The notes under the pieces: generated by a model
Seen by the model: the letters and a program-made list of their open reading frames with translations, nothing else
Told to the model about the DNA's origin: nothing
Database searches by the model: none
Made by a program: the position numbers and the translations under genes
NCBI GenBank assembly: GCA_019894735.1
Contig: JAGXOB010000132.1
Span: forward strand, 1 to 6,224
DNA from: Promethearchaeota archaeon
GTDB lineage: Archaea > Asgardarchaeota > Lokiarchaeia > Sigynarchaeales > SOKP01
Reading direction: 5' to 3'
Length of the DNA stretch: 6,224 bases
Shown: piece by piece, positions 1 through 5,714 of the stretch
Layout of the letters: every line of letters begins with the position of its first letter
Numbering within the stretch: position 1 is the first letter of the stretch

Positions 1-1
1 G

Positions 2-769
2 CCCCCAGCAATAATTGGAATAGATAAAGGAGTACCTATCAAATGTGTTGCTGGAGGTCATGTTGAAGGGACTATAATGATTGCTAACAAAGGTTATAAA
101 ACAATGGCTAACCTCGATAATGATGTATCAGAAGTTTTTTCTCAATTTAGAGGTCATGCTATTGGGGTTCCAAGTAAAGGATCGATTCATGATGTGATAC
201 TCAATTTTTACCTGAAAAAGTACGGTTTAATAAATGAAATTGAAGTAAAACATTATAAACAAGCAGAATTTATCGCAATAGATATGAAAAAGGGTATCTT
301 GGAAGGAGGAGTCGGTACTCCGGCTCTAGCAGTTTTTTCTTCAACCATTTTTGACTCCCATTTGATAATTCCTCCAGAATGTTTATGGAAGGATAATCCC
401 AGCTATGGAATCTTCTTTCATGAAGATATCATAGAAAATGAACCGGAAATAGTAATGAAATTCTTGCATCATAATAAAGAGGCCTCTTTAATACTTAGAG
501 AATCTCCCTCAAAGGCAGCTAACATTATATCAAAGACTTTCGAAATTTTAACCGAAAAGTATGTTTCAGATGTGTTAAAAATCTCACCAAAATATTGCAT
601 AGCTCTTTCAGATGGATATATCAAATCTACTATGGAATTCGTGAGGACTCTCAAAGATTTAGGCTACATTAAAAAAGCACTCAAAATTAAAGATATATTT
701 GATCTTACTTTTGTAAAAAAAGTGCATCCTGAACCTGAGCATTACTCTAAATTAAAAATTTGTACTTAA
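2..769 (+). CDS. ABC transporter substrate-binding protein, NMT1/SsuA-like, 5' partial
   Basis: The reading frame is open from base 2 with no stop, so the gene begins outside the window; the ATG at 77 is internal. 255 residues are visible. The fragment has the feel of the NitT/TauT periplasmic-binding fold used for nitrate, sulfonate, taurine or thiamine-precursor uptake. It opens with a PPAIIGIDKGVPIKCVAG stretch (the 'recruited ligand, restore awareness' part of lobe 1) and continues with GVPSKGSIHDVILNFYL, the typical crossing into lobe 2. GVGTPALAVFSS follows, then the HEDIIENEPEIVMKFL helix that in this family precedes the C-terminal hinge. By family knowledge it would be an extracellular lipoprotein or anchored receptor feeding a permease and ATPase, probably encoded upstream. 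The signal peptide lies outside the window. The substrate cannot be told. The family call is fairly sure; the specificity is unknown. Confidence 0.75.
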   Translation, partial: PPAIIGIDKGVPIKCVAGGHVEGTIMIANKGYKTMANLDNDVSEVFSQFRGHAIGVPSKGSIHDVILNFYLKKYGLINEIEVKHYKQAEFIAIDMKKGILEGGVGTPALAVFSSTIFDSHLIIPPECLWKDNPSYGIFFHEDIIENEPEIVMKFLHHNKEASLILRESPSKAANIISKTFEILTEKYVSDVLKISPKYCIALSDGYIKSTMEFVRTLKDLGYIKKALKIKDIFDLTFVKKVHPEPEHYSKLKICT

Positions 770-815
770 AGCAGAAATATTCAATCAAAATTTTTAAAAT
801 TTAAGGATAAACATA

Positions 816-836
816 TTAAATGATTCAATTTTAAAC
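816..836 (+). promoter_or_regulatory. Possible operator box shared with the regulator pseudogene
   Basis: The 21 bases TTAAATGATTCAATTTTAAAC upstream of the Lrp-like gene resemble TTAAATGAATCGTTTAAAC at 1572-1590, upstream of the pseudogene copy, differing by one substitution and a short gap region. The distances to the two ATGs are 41 and 61 bases. Lrp-family regulators often bind AT-rich dyads near their own promoter, so this may be an autoregulatory site or simply a remnant of the duplicated upstream region. The AT-rich background makes chance similarity possible. Confidence 0.25.
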
Positions 837-846
837 AAAAGTATAG

Positions 847-854
847 AAATTATA
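847..854 (+). promoter_or_regulatory. Candidate archaeal TATA box for a leaderless regulator transcript
   Basis: AAATTATA lies 24-31 bases before the ATG at 878. That is the spacing expected between a TATA box and a transcription start that coincides with the start codon. No Shine-Dalgarno-like sequence precedes this ATG, unlike several other genes in the window, which fits a leaderless mRNA. The call rests on spacing and base composition only. Confidence 0.3.
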
Positions 855-877
855 GTAGTTCTAAATCTGAATAAATC

Positions 878-1441
878 ATGCAATTTGATAATGTAGATAA
901 ACAAATTGTAAATGCTCTTTTTAAAAACGGACGTGAGAGTTTAACTAATTTAAAGGACATCATATTCAAAACAGATGATGAAACTATGTCTCATACTGGG
1001 ATCTCGAAGAGAATTTCAAAGTTAGAGGACAGTGAGATTCTAAAAGTTCAGGGGAATATCAATGTAAACGCAGTTAATTATAAAACACTTTTTATACTCA
1101 TGGAATGGGGCAATTATGAAGAAATTAGAAATATAATAAATTCCTATTCTGAATGTCCGAGAGTTTTTTTGCTAGCCCAAGTCACTGGACAATATAATTT
1201 AATAATGGGAGTAATAGGACAGAGTTTGGATATATTACACAGGTATATAAACCATTGCGGTCCAACAAATAAGAAGGGATTATTGCACTCAGCATTAATA
1301 TTCGGCTCGGATTTTATCCTTCCAAAATTTCTTCCGCTCAATCTTTTTAGCAATAAAAGCAATGAACAAAACTGTGGGAATATTTGTAGTAATTGTGAAG
1401 CATACCTTGACGGCAAATGTGATGGATGTGGTAATTTTTAA
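878..1441 (+). CDS. Lrp/AsnC-like transcriptional regulator with C-terminal cysteine cluster
   Basis: The 187-residue protein starts VDKQIVNALFKNGRESL, the opening of an Lrp/AsnC winged helix. Residues 36-68 (TMSHTGISKRISKLEDSEIL, then VQGNINVNAVNY) form the recognition helix and wing. Residues about 70-155 should be the RAM-type effector/dimer domain, including a beta strand VFLLAQVTGQYNLIMGVIG. The tail is unusual: Cys166, 170, 173, 181 and 184 make a CX3CX2CX7CX2C cluster, with Tyr and Gly residues in between resembling the Cys-rich stretch of DUF3795-type proteins. It probably binds zinc or an iron-sulfur cluster and could make the regulator metal- or redox-responsive; this is inference. 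It sits 108 bases after the transporter gene, but probably has its own promoter. The regulator family is fairly certain; targets and ligand are unknown. Confidence 0.8.
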   Translation: MQFDNVDKQIVNALFKNGRESLTNLKDIIFKTDDETMSHTGISKRISKLEDSEILKVQGNINVNAVNYKTLFILMEWGNYEEIRNIINSYSECPRVFLLAQVTGQYNLIMGVIGQSLDILHRYINHCGPTNKKGLLHSALIFGSDFILPKFLPLNLFSNKSNEQNCGNICSNCEAYLDGKCDGCGNF

Positions 1442-1651
1442 TTAATACAACCCTTCATTCAATAAATACAACAATAAGTAATCAATTAAGTCTCATAAAA
1501 ATCAGTCAGAATATTATATCCTGTTTAAAATCTAATGTTTATTTAAATTTTGTTAGGATTTGAAGAAAAAGTTAAATGAATCGTTTAAACTAATCAAATT
1601 TAAATTATACAAGAGTTGCTTTTTTGTAATAAAGACACTAGTTATCTTTTT

Positions 1652-1873
1652 ATGCTTTTAGATTAAATTATAACACAAATTCTAAACGAATTGCTTAAAG
1701 TTGGGTGCGAGAGTTTAAGTAATATAAGTAAGCAAGGTCATAAATCCGATCAAAAAAATATGAGTTATACCGGAGTAGATAAACGAATCCCTAAAATGGA
1801 AAATGTTAAAATACTAAAAATTCAAGGAAATTTGAGTGTTGAAAGTCTTAACTACAATTCAACAATTATATAG
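1652..1873 (+). pseudogene. Decayed partial copy of the Lrp-like regulator (winged-helix half only)
   Basis: Translating from the ATG at 1652 gives MLLD, stop, IITQILNELLKVGCESLSN and onward. This aligns to the regulator at 878 from its Met1 to Ile73 without any gap, with about 33 of 73 positions identical by my count. Shared blocks include Q-I-x-N, G-x-E-S-L-x-N, MS-x-TG, KRI-x-K, ILK-x-QGN and NY. Codon 5 is TAA where the intact copy has Asn. Codon 74 is TAG, and no effector domain follows. A Pro replaces Ser47 inside the recognition helix. Just after the TAG the frame reads EEIS, like EEIR of the intact copy, so the remnant may continue past a deletion of about six codons. A 60-residue protein from the TTG at 1691 is possible on paper, but it would lack the first helix. 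I read it as an old duplicate in decay. Confidence 0.75.
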
Positions 1874-1932
1874 GAAGAAATTTCTAAGGAGTTTTTTAAT
1901 TAAAAAACTAAGTTTAATTTTGAAATTTCTTC
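1874..1932. repeat. Nested inverted repeat (palindrome inside a palindrome)
   Basis: The outer arms GAAGAAATTTC (1874-1884) and GAAATTTCTTC (1922-1932) are perfect 11-base inverted repeats. Between them lies the perfect 20-base palindrome AGTTTTTTAATTAAAAAACT (1890-1909). The structure begins on the base after the pseudogene's TAG. It may be a transcription terminator, a cruciform-forming scar or a small palindromic element. No target-site duplication or transposase is seen. Confidence 0.6.
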
Positions 1933-2094
1933 TAAATGTTTTGTTTCAAATCGAACCAAAATCCAAACCGAGTGTTTAAAATAACCAACTTTCGAAAATA
2001 TTAAATAGGATTCAAGCTAACATCATTTATGGTTTAAAATTTCATTTTTGAGAAAAAAAAAATGTTAATTTTAAACTTAAAAACCAAAATAGCA

Positions 2095-2100
2095 AAAGGT
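2095..2100 (+). promoter_or_regulatory. Ribosome binding site deciding the TTG start at 2108
   Basis: AAAGGT ends 7 bases before TTG 2108. The TTG is directly followed by a basic, then hydrophobic signal-peptide sequence (KKTKILSLAIFL), so it is a believable start even without ATG. Confidence 0.5.
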
Positions 2101-2107
2101 ATATAAT

Positions 2108-2785
2108 TTGAAAAAAACAAAAATTCTTTCGCTAGCAATCTTTTTAACCTTACTTATAGGAATTACAGGTGCGACATTGGGATATCAAGAATATTTTTAT
2201 ATGTGGAAGGATAATGGAAATGGAGGATCTCATAATTCATGTCATGGTACCGATAATAATCGAGAGAGTACAATTGGAAGTTTAGTATTATCTGTTAATG
2301 TGACAGGAAATTTATCCCCATTACAACATTTTACCTTAGAGGTAGATATCCTCAACTTTACAGAAGCTAATGAAGCCCAATACGAAGGTAGAGTTACTGT
2401 AGGTGTTCCCGGGCATCAAGGTGATAACGCGTTATTTACATCTTCCCTCGGTTCCCAAACATTGAATAGAAGAGAATCTGTAAACATTTATGGATCCTAT
2501 AACCCTTCTAACAATAATAATAAATTTGATCTTGTTGCACCTAGTGGAGCGGGGACATATACTCTGGTAGCTCTTGCGATAGCGGGGATGAATCAAACGG
2601 ATGCATCCGCATACAATCTTACTTATGTCCAAGATTCAATTCAAATAACTGTTGTAGGACCTACTCCTTCGGGCCCAGACACAATTTTTGGAGCTAATTT
2701 AGCTGTCATTATTGGAAGTATTTTAGCTGTATCAACAGGTACATTCTTTATGATAAGAAAGCGAATGAAAAGAACTGGATTGTAA
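2108..2785 (+). CDS. Secreted, C-terminally anchored beta-sandwich protein with single-Cys haem-like motif (HNSCH)
   Basis: The 225-residue protein begins at TTG with a basic N-terminus and a hydrophobic signal segment (residues about 6-24). The mature N-terminus carries GGSHNSCHGTD with His42, Cys45 and His46. This is the place and spacing of a CXXCH haem site, but with His instead of the first Cys. The rest is Asn/Thr/Ser-rich beta-sandwich sequence, resembling the Reeler-like or 'choice-of-anchor V' proteins in which a CXXCH is followed by such a domain. After a Pro/Gly linker (GPTPSGPD) a single membrane helix (about 193-216) ends in RKRMKR, so the domain faces outside. The neighbouring Ccm genes make a haem role attractive: a mono-haem c-type protein bound by one thioether. 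Alternatively His42/Cys45/His46 bind copper or another metal. It is the only possible Ccm substrate in the window. The topology is well supported; the haem role is inference. Confidence 0.65.
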   Translation: MKKTKILSLAIFLTLLIGITGATLGYQEYFYMWKDNGNGGSHNSCHGTDNNRESTIGSLVLSVNVTGNLSPLQHFTLEVDILNFTEANEAQYEGRVTVGVPGHQGDNALFTSSLGSQTLNRRESVNIYGSYNPSNNNNKFDLVAPSGAGTYTLVALAIAGMNQTDASAYNLTYVQDSIQITVVGPTPSGPDTIFGANLAVIIGSILAVSTGTFFMIRKRMKRTGL

Positions 2786-2805
2786 GCATATAATCTTAAA
2801 CTTAA

Positions 2806-2820
2806 TTTTATTTTTTTTTT
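2806..2820 (+). terminator. T-rich archaeal terminator after the HNSCH protein gene
   Basis: TTTTA followed by ten consecutive T bases lies about 20 bases after the stop codon at 2785, with no hairpin in front. Archaeal RNA polymerase stops at such T-runs, so ccmC and its followers are probably transcribed from their own promoter in 2821-3017. Confidence 0.55.
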
Positions 2821-3003
2821 AACTAATATATTGATGGAAACTAATAAAAATAATTAAATTATAAGAAAAAATTTTAATAACGAGGTTTTAATACTTTAAA
2901 ATAAACCAGTGAGTTAAAATTTTACACCGTGTTTAAAGTTTAATTGAATTTTAAAAAGCAATTTGTTCTTTAATTTGAATTTAAAATTATGTCATGTAAA
3001 AAT

Positions 3004-3008
3004 GAGGT
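3004..3008 (+). promoter_or_regulatory. Ribosome binding site deciding the TTG start of ccmC
   Basis: GAGGT is placed 9 bases before TTG 3018. The ATG at 3002-3004 is out of frame with ccmC and there is no closer in-frame ATG, so the TTG is the best start. Confidence 0.55.
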
Positions 3009-3017
3009 TTTTCAATA

Positions 3018-3725
3018 TTGATTCATAAGTTAAAAAAGAACCATTATCTTCTGATTACATCTTTGTCATTACTTATAATAAATTTATTCTTCATATTTGG
3101 TTTAGCGACGTTTAGCAGAATTGTATATATAATATTTTTTTATCACGTATCCGCTGCCTGGTTATCTTATTTTTCATTCGGTGTAAGCTTAATCAGTCAT
3201 ATATTATACCTTAAACAAAAAAGGATGAATTGGAGTAATATAGGAAAAAATAGCATAATTGTTGGAGTATTTTTCGTTGCTTTTACATTAGTTACTGGAT
3301 CATTATGGTTTAATGCAACATCTGGTGCATATAATGACATTTTTTGGCAGTGGAGTGATCCCAGACAAACTACAACGCTTATACTATTGCTTTCATATAT
3401 CGCATATTTAATATTTAGGAACTTTATTGAAGAAAGAGAGAAAAAGGCCAAATTATCAGCTATTTTAGGAATAGTTTTTTTTCCAACCGTTCCTTTGAGT
3501 TATTTCTCAGCAATTATTTTCACAAGTCTCCATCCGTTAATTAATCCAAATCCCGGGGAACCAGGAAATATTTACTGGGATTCCATCAAAATGTTTAGCT
3601 TATTTTTTAACTTAATTGCCATAACTCTTTTATTTATTTATTTAGTACGAGAATTGAATGAGTTAGATATGGCAAAACAAAAGTTACAAGAACTTCTACA
3701 AATTAAAATGGAGGAAGGAAAATGA
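3018..3725 (+). CDS. ccmC: CcmC-like haem-handling protein of cytochrome c maturation
   Basis: This 235-residue membrane protein (E. coli CcmC is of similar size) shows about six hydrophobic segments, near residues 11-31, 35-63, 79-97, 118-134, 146-169 and 190-212. It has the family's key parts: His43 in YHVSAAW (matching the first axial His), a tryptophan-rich 'WWD' stretch at 109-116 (FWQWSDPR) preceded by TGSLW at 93-97, and His172 in SLHP as the second axial His. CcmC holds haem at the outer membrane face through these residues and passes it to CcmE, in contact with CcmA, CcmB and CcmD. The order C-D-E that follows is consistent. The WWD region is degenerate compared with bacterial copies. 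CcmF, which also has a WWD domain, is much longer, so CcmC is preferred. Confidence 0.88.
   Translation: MIHKLKKNHYLLITSLSLLIINLFFIFGLATFSRIVYIIFFYHVSAAWLSYFSFGVSLISHILYLKQKRMNWSNIGKNSIIVGVFFVAFTLVTGSLWFNATSGAYNDIFWQWSDPRQTTTLILLLSYIAYLIFRNFIEEREKKAKLSAILGIVFFPTVPLSYFSAIIFTSLHPLINPNPGEPGNIYWDSIKMFSLFFNLIAITLLFIYLVRELNELDMAKQKLQELLQIKMEEGK
3710..3715 (+). promoter_or_regulatory. Strong ribosome binding site for the ccmD-like gene
   Basis: GGAGGA lies within the last codons of ccmC, 6 bases before the ATG at 3722. It is the strongest Shine-Dalgarno-like sequence in the window and supports translation of the short gene that overlaps the ccmC stop. Confidence 0.65.
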
Positions 3726-3868
3726 GTGAATTAATAAAAGATATTACTACAATGAGTATAAGTTATGTCTTATTTTGGTTCGTAATTAGTATTTTAATTC
3801 TCTATCCTAAATTATCTAAAAGAAAAATTCAAAAACGGATCAATAAACTAAATCAAAGTAATAAATAA
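3722..3868 (+). CDS. ccmD: CcmD-like small membrane protein
   Basis: This 48-residue frame overlaps the ccmC stop codon in an ATGA arrangement and has a strong ribosome site. The protein has a short polar N-terminus, one hydrophobic segment (about residues 12-29, YVLFWFVISILILYP), and a strongly basic tail (KLSKRKIQKRINK). CcmD in bacteria is a 50-70 residue single-pass protein, outside N-terminus and basic inside tail, that sits between ccmC and ccmE and helps release haem-loaded CcmE from the CcmABC complex. Position, size and topology all fit; the sequence itself is too short and variable to prove homology. Confidence 0.7.
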   Translation: MSELIKDITTMSISYVLFWFVISILILYPKLSKRKIQKRINKLNQSNK

Positions 3869-3877
3869 GTGTAGAAT

Positions 3878-4216
3878 ATGAAAAAATCGCGAATTATTGC
3901 AATTTCGGGGATTATTGGGGCTATTACTATCATTACTGTAATTTTAATTTTCAACTTCAGACCATACCTTCAAATTTCCCAAGTTCTCGATGATCCTACA
4001 AGATACCATAATCAGGAGATTCAAGTAATTGGTACGGTGGAAGGTTATTCCGGTGGAAATTTTAATTTAACTCAAGGAAACGATAAAATTTTAATAGACG
4101 TTTCAAGTATTACTGTTCCTGATGATGTAGTGAATGAAATTGAAGTTGTTGTAATGGGGTTGTTTAACTCTTTATTATACCTAAATGCAACGCAAATTCT
4201 AGTGCAATGTAGTTAA
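3878..4216 (+). CDS. ccmE: CcmE-like haem chaperone, Cys type, ending at the haem residue
   Basis: The 112-residue protein has an N-terminal membrane anchor (residues about 6-27) and an outer OB-fold domain with the CcmE pattern: ISQVLDDPTRYHNQEIQVIGTVEG, then FNLTQGNDKILIDVS, then VVVMGLFNS and a last strand ending LNATQILVQCS. In E. coli the last strand leads to VAKHDENY, whose His binds haem covalently. Archaeal and Desulfovibrio-type CcmE carry Cys instead (CXXXY). Here the Cys is residue 111 and the protein stops one residue later, so the downstream Tyr and the flexible tail are absent. The start ATG is 9 bases after the ccmD-like stop, with no clear ribosome site, suggesting coupled translation. 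The family call rests on fold pattern, size and gene order. Confidence 0.78.
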   Translation: MKKSRIIAISGIIGAITIITVILIFNFRPYLQISQVLDDPTRYHNQEIQVIGTVEGYSGGNFNLTQGNDKILIDVSSITVPDDVVNEIEVVVMGLFNSLLYLNATQILVQCS

Positions 4217-4222
4217 TTTACA

Positions 4223-4948
4223 TTATTCAGATAATAATTCTTCTGAGACTAATATTAATATTGAGAACATCAAGATTGCGTGAGCCGCTAAAAACAGTAT
4301 TTCCATTAGTACTAAAGAGAGTAGTTCTCCTTCTAATAGCTTAATATTTAACGATATAATTGGAGATGTGATCGGGAGAATTATTGGGAAGAGTAATAAT
4401 GGTAGAACAAAAGACTTATTTTTTGAGTACATTGATAAAGCTGAGACTAAGGTTCCACAGATAGATAAATCCAAAGTAGGTAATACTATGCCAAGGGTAA
4501 TGTAATACAATATTTCTAAAATATTCAAAGGGTGTGTTGATGGGATTGAAATGAAAAAACTAAAAAGAATTAAAATCAATTCAATGAAACTCAATAATAT
4601 AAAGCAAAAAATTATTTTGCTCGTTAGAATGACATTTTTAGACACTGGAGATGTTGTTAATCCATCCAGTGTGCCTCTTTCTTTTTCTTGAACAAAAAGC
4701 TTTATCATTATAAATATAAGTGTGAAAAATATTATCAACCAAATTTGAGTAACAAATATTTCTATTGGCATGCTACTGCCCAAATTAATAGTATTATATG
4801 CCGAAGAAAAGATAAATATGGATATGATTCCAAATAATAATACTGAAAAAATATCGCTAATTTGTTTAATTTCAGTTTGGATATCTTTTTGTAGAATGGT
4901 CGCGAATAATTTTAGGTTTGATTTATTTGAAGATTTTTTCTCTTTCAT
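4223..4948 (-). CDS. ccmB: CcmB-like permease subunit of the haem-loading ABC complex
   Basis: The 241-residue protein has about six membrane segments (near 32-53, 66-85, 106-133, 143-170, 178-200, 209-236). Before the third segment it has FVQEKERGTLDGLTTSP (85-101), the cytoplasmic E-x-x-x-G-x-L-x-x-L-x-x-SP motif typical of CcmB, which docks on the CcmA ATPase. VLPLLLFPIILPITSP (181-196) is another family hallmark. In the known system CcmAB uses ATP to release haem-loaded CcmE from CcmC/D. It lies 12 bases after ccmA, with an AGGTG ribosome site (4957-4961) overlapping the ccmA stop, so the two are co-transcribed. Its stop is 6 bases from the ccmE stop on the other strand, so the two units converge. 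Confidence 0.88.
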   Translation of the reverse strand: MKEKKSSNKSNLKLFATILQKDIQTEIKQISDIFSVLLFGIISIFIFSSAYNTINLGSSMPIEIFVTQIWLIIFFTLIFIMIKLFVQEKERGTLDGLTTSPVSKNVILTSKIIFCFILLSFIELILILFSFFISIPSTHPLNILEILYYITLGIVLPTLDLSICGTLVSALSMYSKNKSFVLPLLLFPIILPITSPIISLNIKLLEGELLSLVLMEILFLAAHAILMFSILILVSEELLSE

Positions 4949-4956
4949 TCATCTTT

Positions 4957-4961
4957 CACCT
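4957..4961 (-). promoter_or_regulatory. Ribosome binding site of ccmB
   Basis: AGGTG on the minus strand overlaps the last base of the ccmA stop codon and lies 8 bases before the ccmB ATG at 4948. It supports tight ccmA-ccmB coupling and this start rather than the ATG at 4952, which is out of frame. Confidence 0.6.
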
Positions 4962-5674
4962 TAGAAGTATGATTCAATCTTAATTTCATCCATTTCTGTT
5001 TTAGGGGCAAATTTACTAATTTTACCTCTTTTTAATATCAGTATCGCGTCGCTAATTTGTTGAATTACCTCAATTTTATGCGTTGCAAGAATTATTGTAA
5101 GCTTTTCGTCTTTTCTTAAATCTTTTAATATTTTAATCAATAAATTAATTGAATTGAAATCCAATCCGGAAAAAGGTTCATCTAAGAGTAATAATGAAGG
5201 ATTATGAATTAACATTCTGATTATTTCGACCTTTTGTTTCATTCCGGTTGACAAATAACTAATTGGTTCATAAATCCAGTCAGAAAGATTGAAACTGTCA
5301 ACATATTGTTCAATTTTTTCTTTGAATTCGTGTTTTTCGTACACAGAATACAGTTTACTATAAAATTTTAAGTTCTCGTAAATTGAAAGTTCTTCATATA
5401 AAAACGATTTACTTGATATCGTGCCTATAAGTTGCTTAATATTTCTATTATTTTCTTTATAATTTAATCCATTAATGAGGATTTTTCCAGAGGTTGGAGT
5501 ACTTAAACCTGATAAGATTTTAATAAGCGTTGTTTTTCCGGCACCATTTGCTCCAACTATTCCTAAAATTGAATTTTCTTTTACATTAAAAGATACATTA
5601 TTCAGAGCAAAGAAAAAACCATATTGTTTAGAAATGTTATCGCATTCTAATAGAATTTTATCCGATTTATTCAT
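4961..5674 (-). CDS. ccmA: CcmA-like ABC ATPase
   Basis: This is a complete ABC ATP-binding subunit. Counting from the ATG at 5674, it has Walker A GANGAGKT (41-48), signature LSTGMKQ (141-147), Walker B LLLLDE (161-166), D-loop SGLD (169-172) and H-loop His199. The SGKILINGL and SIYENLKFYSKLY stretches are typical of CcmA-like ATPases. The Q-loop position reads SSKSFLY rather than a Gln, which is unusual. Its place directly before ccmB, in an island with ccmC and ccmE, points to the haem-exporter ATPase; by sequence alone a general ABC-2 type ATPase would also fit. A TTG at 5686 would add four residues (MSFN), but neither start has a clear ribosome site, so I prefer the ATG. Confidence 0.85.
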   Translation of the reverse strand: MNKSDKILLECDNISKQYGFFFALNNVSFNVKENSILGIVGANGAGKTTLIKILSGLSTPTSGKILINGLNYKENNRNIKQLIGTISSKSFLYEELSIYENLKFYSKLYSVYEKHEFKEKIEQYVDSFNLSDWIYEPISYLSTGMKQKVEIIRMLIHNPSLLLLDEPFSGLDFNSINLLIKILKDLRKDEKLTIILATHKIEVIQQISDAILILKRGKISKFAPKTEMDEIKIESYF

Positions 5675-5714
5675 ATTAAACGACAATAAAATTAAAATTA
5701 AATAAATAAAGTAA

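Larger units (their letters stand above)
1442..2107. other. 666-base stretch without an intact gene
   Basis: This gap contains a dead copy of the upstream regulator's DNA-binding half (1652-1873), a nested palindrome immediately behind it (1874-1932), and AT-rich flanks. I see no tRNA, repeat array or other coding signal in 1442-1651 or 1933-2107. The last part must hold the promoter of the gene at 2108. TTTAAAATTT at 2033-2042 is one possible TATA-like element among many in such AT-rich DNA. Confidence 0.6.

Noticed and set aside
469..654. Minus-strand frame within the substrate-binding protein gene
   Set aside because: It is an antisense shadow of a well-supported gene, with no recognisable domain or start signal.
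1144..1416. 90-codon minus-strand frame within the Lrp-like gene
   Set aside because: It overlaps the regulator on the opposite strand; its cysteines mirror nothing recognisable and the plus strand has clear family features.
2432..2632. Minus-strand frame within the HNSCH protein gene
   Set aside because: Shadow of the plus-strand gene; no motif and no ribosome site.
2989..3021. 10-codon frame MSCKNEVFQY whose TGA overlaps the ccmC TTG
   Set aside because: It could be a leader peptide coupled to ccmC, but it is too short and has no ribosome site of its own; chance is the better explanation.
3197..3451. Minus-strand frame within ccmC
   Set aside because: Opposite strand of a conserved WWD-type region; composition explains the open frame.
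3018..3725. The WWD-type protein as CcmF or NrfE/CcsA
   Set aside because: At 235 residues with six membrane segments and placement before ccmD/ccmE it fits CcmC; CcmF is several hundred residues longer, and CcsA would have a CcsB partner instead of ccmA/B/E.
4770..4964. Plus-strand frame across the ccmB start
   Set aside because: Antisense to ccmB; no independent support.
5475..5705. Plus-strand frame across the ccmA start
   Set aside because: Antisense to the Walker A region of ccmA; a shadow.
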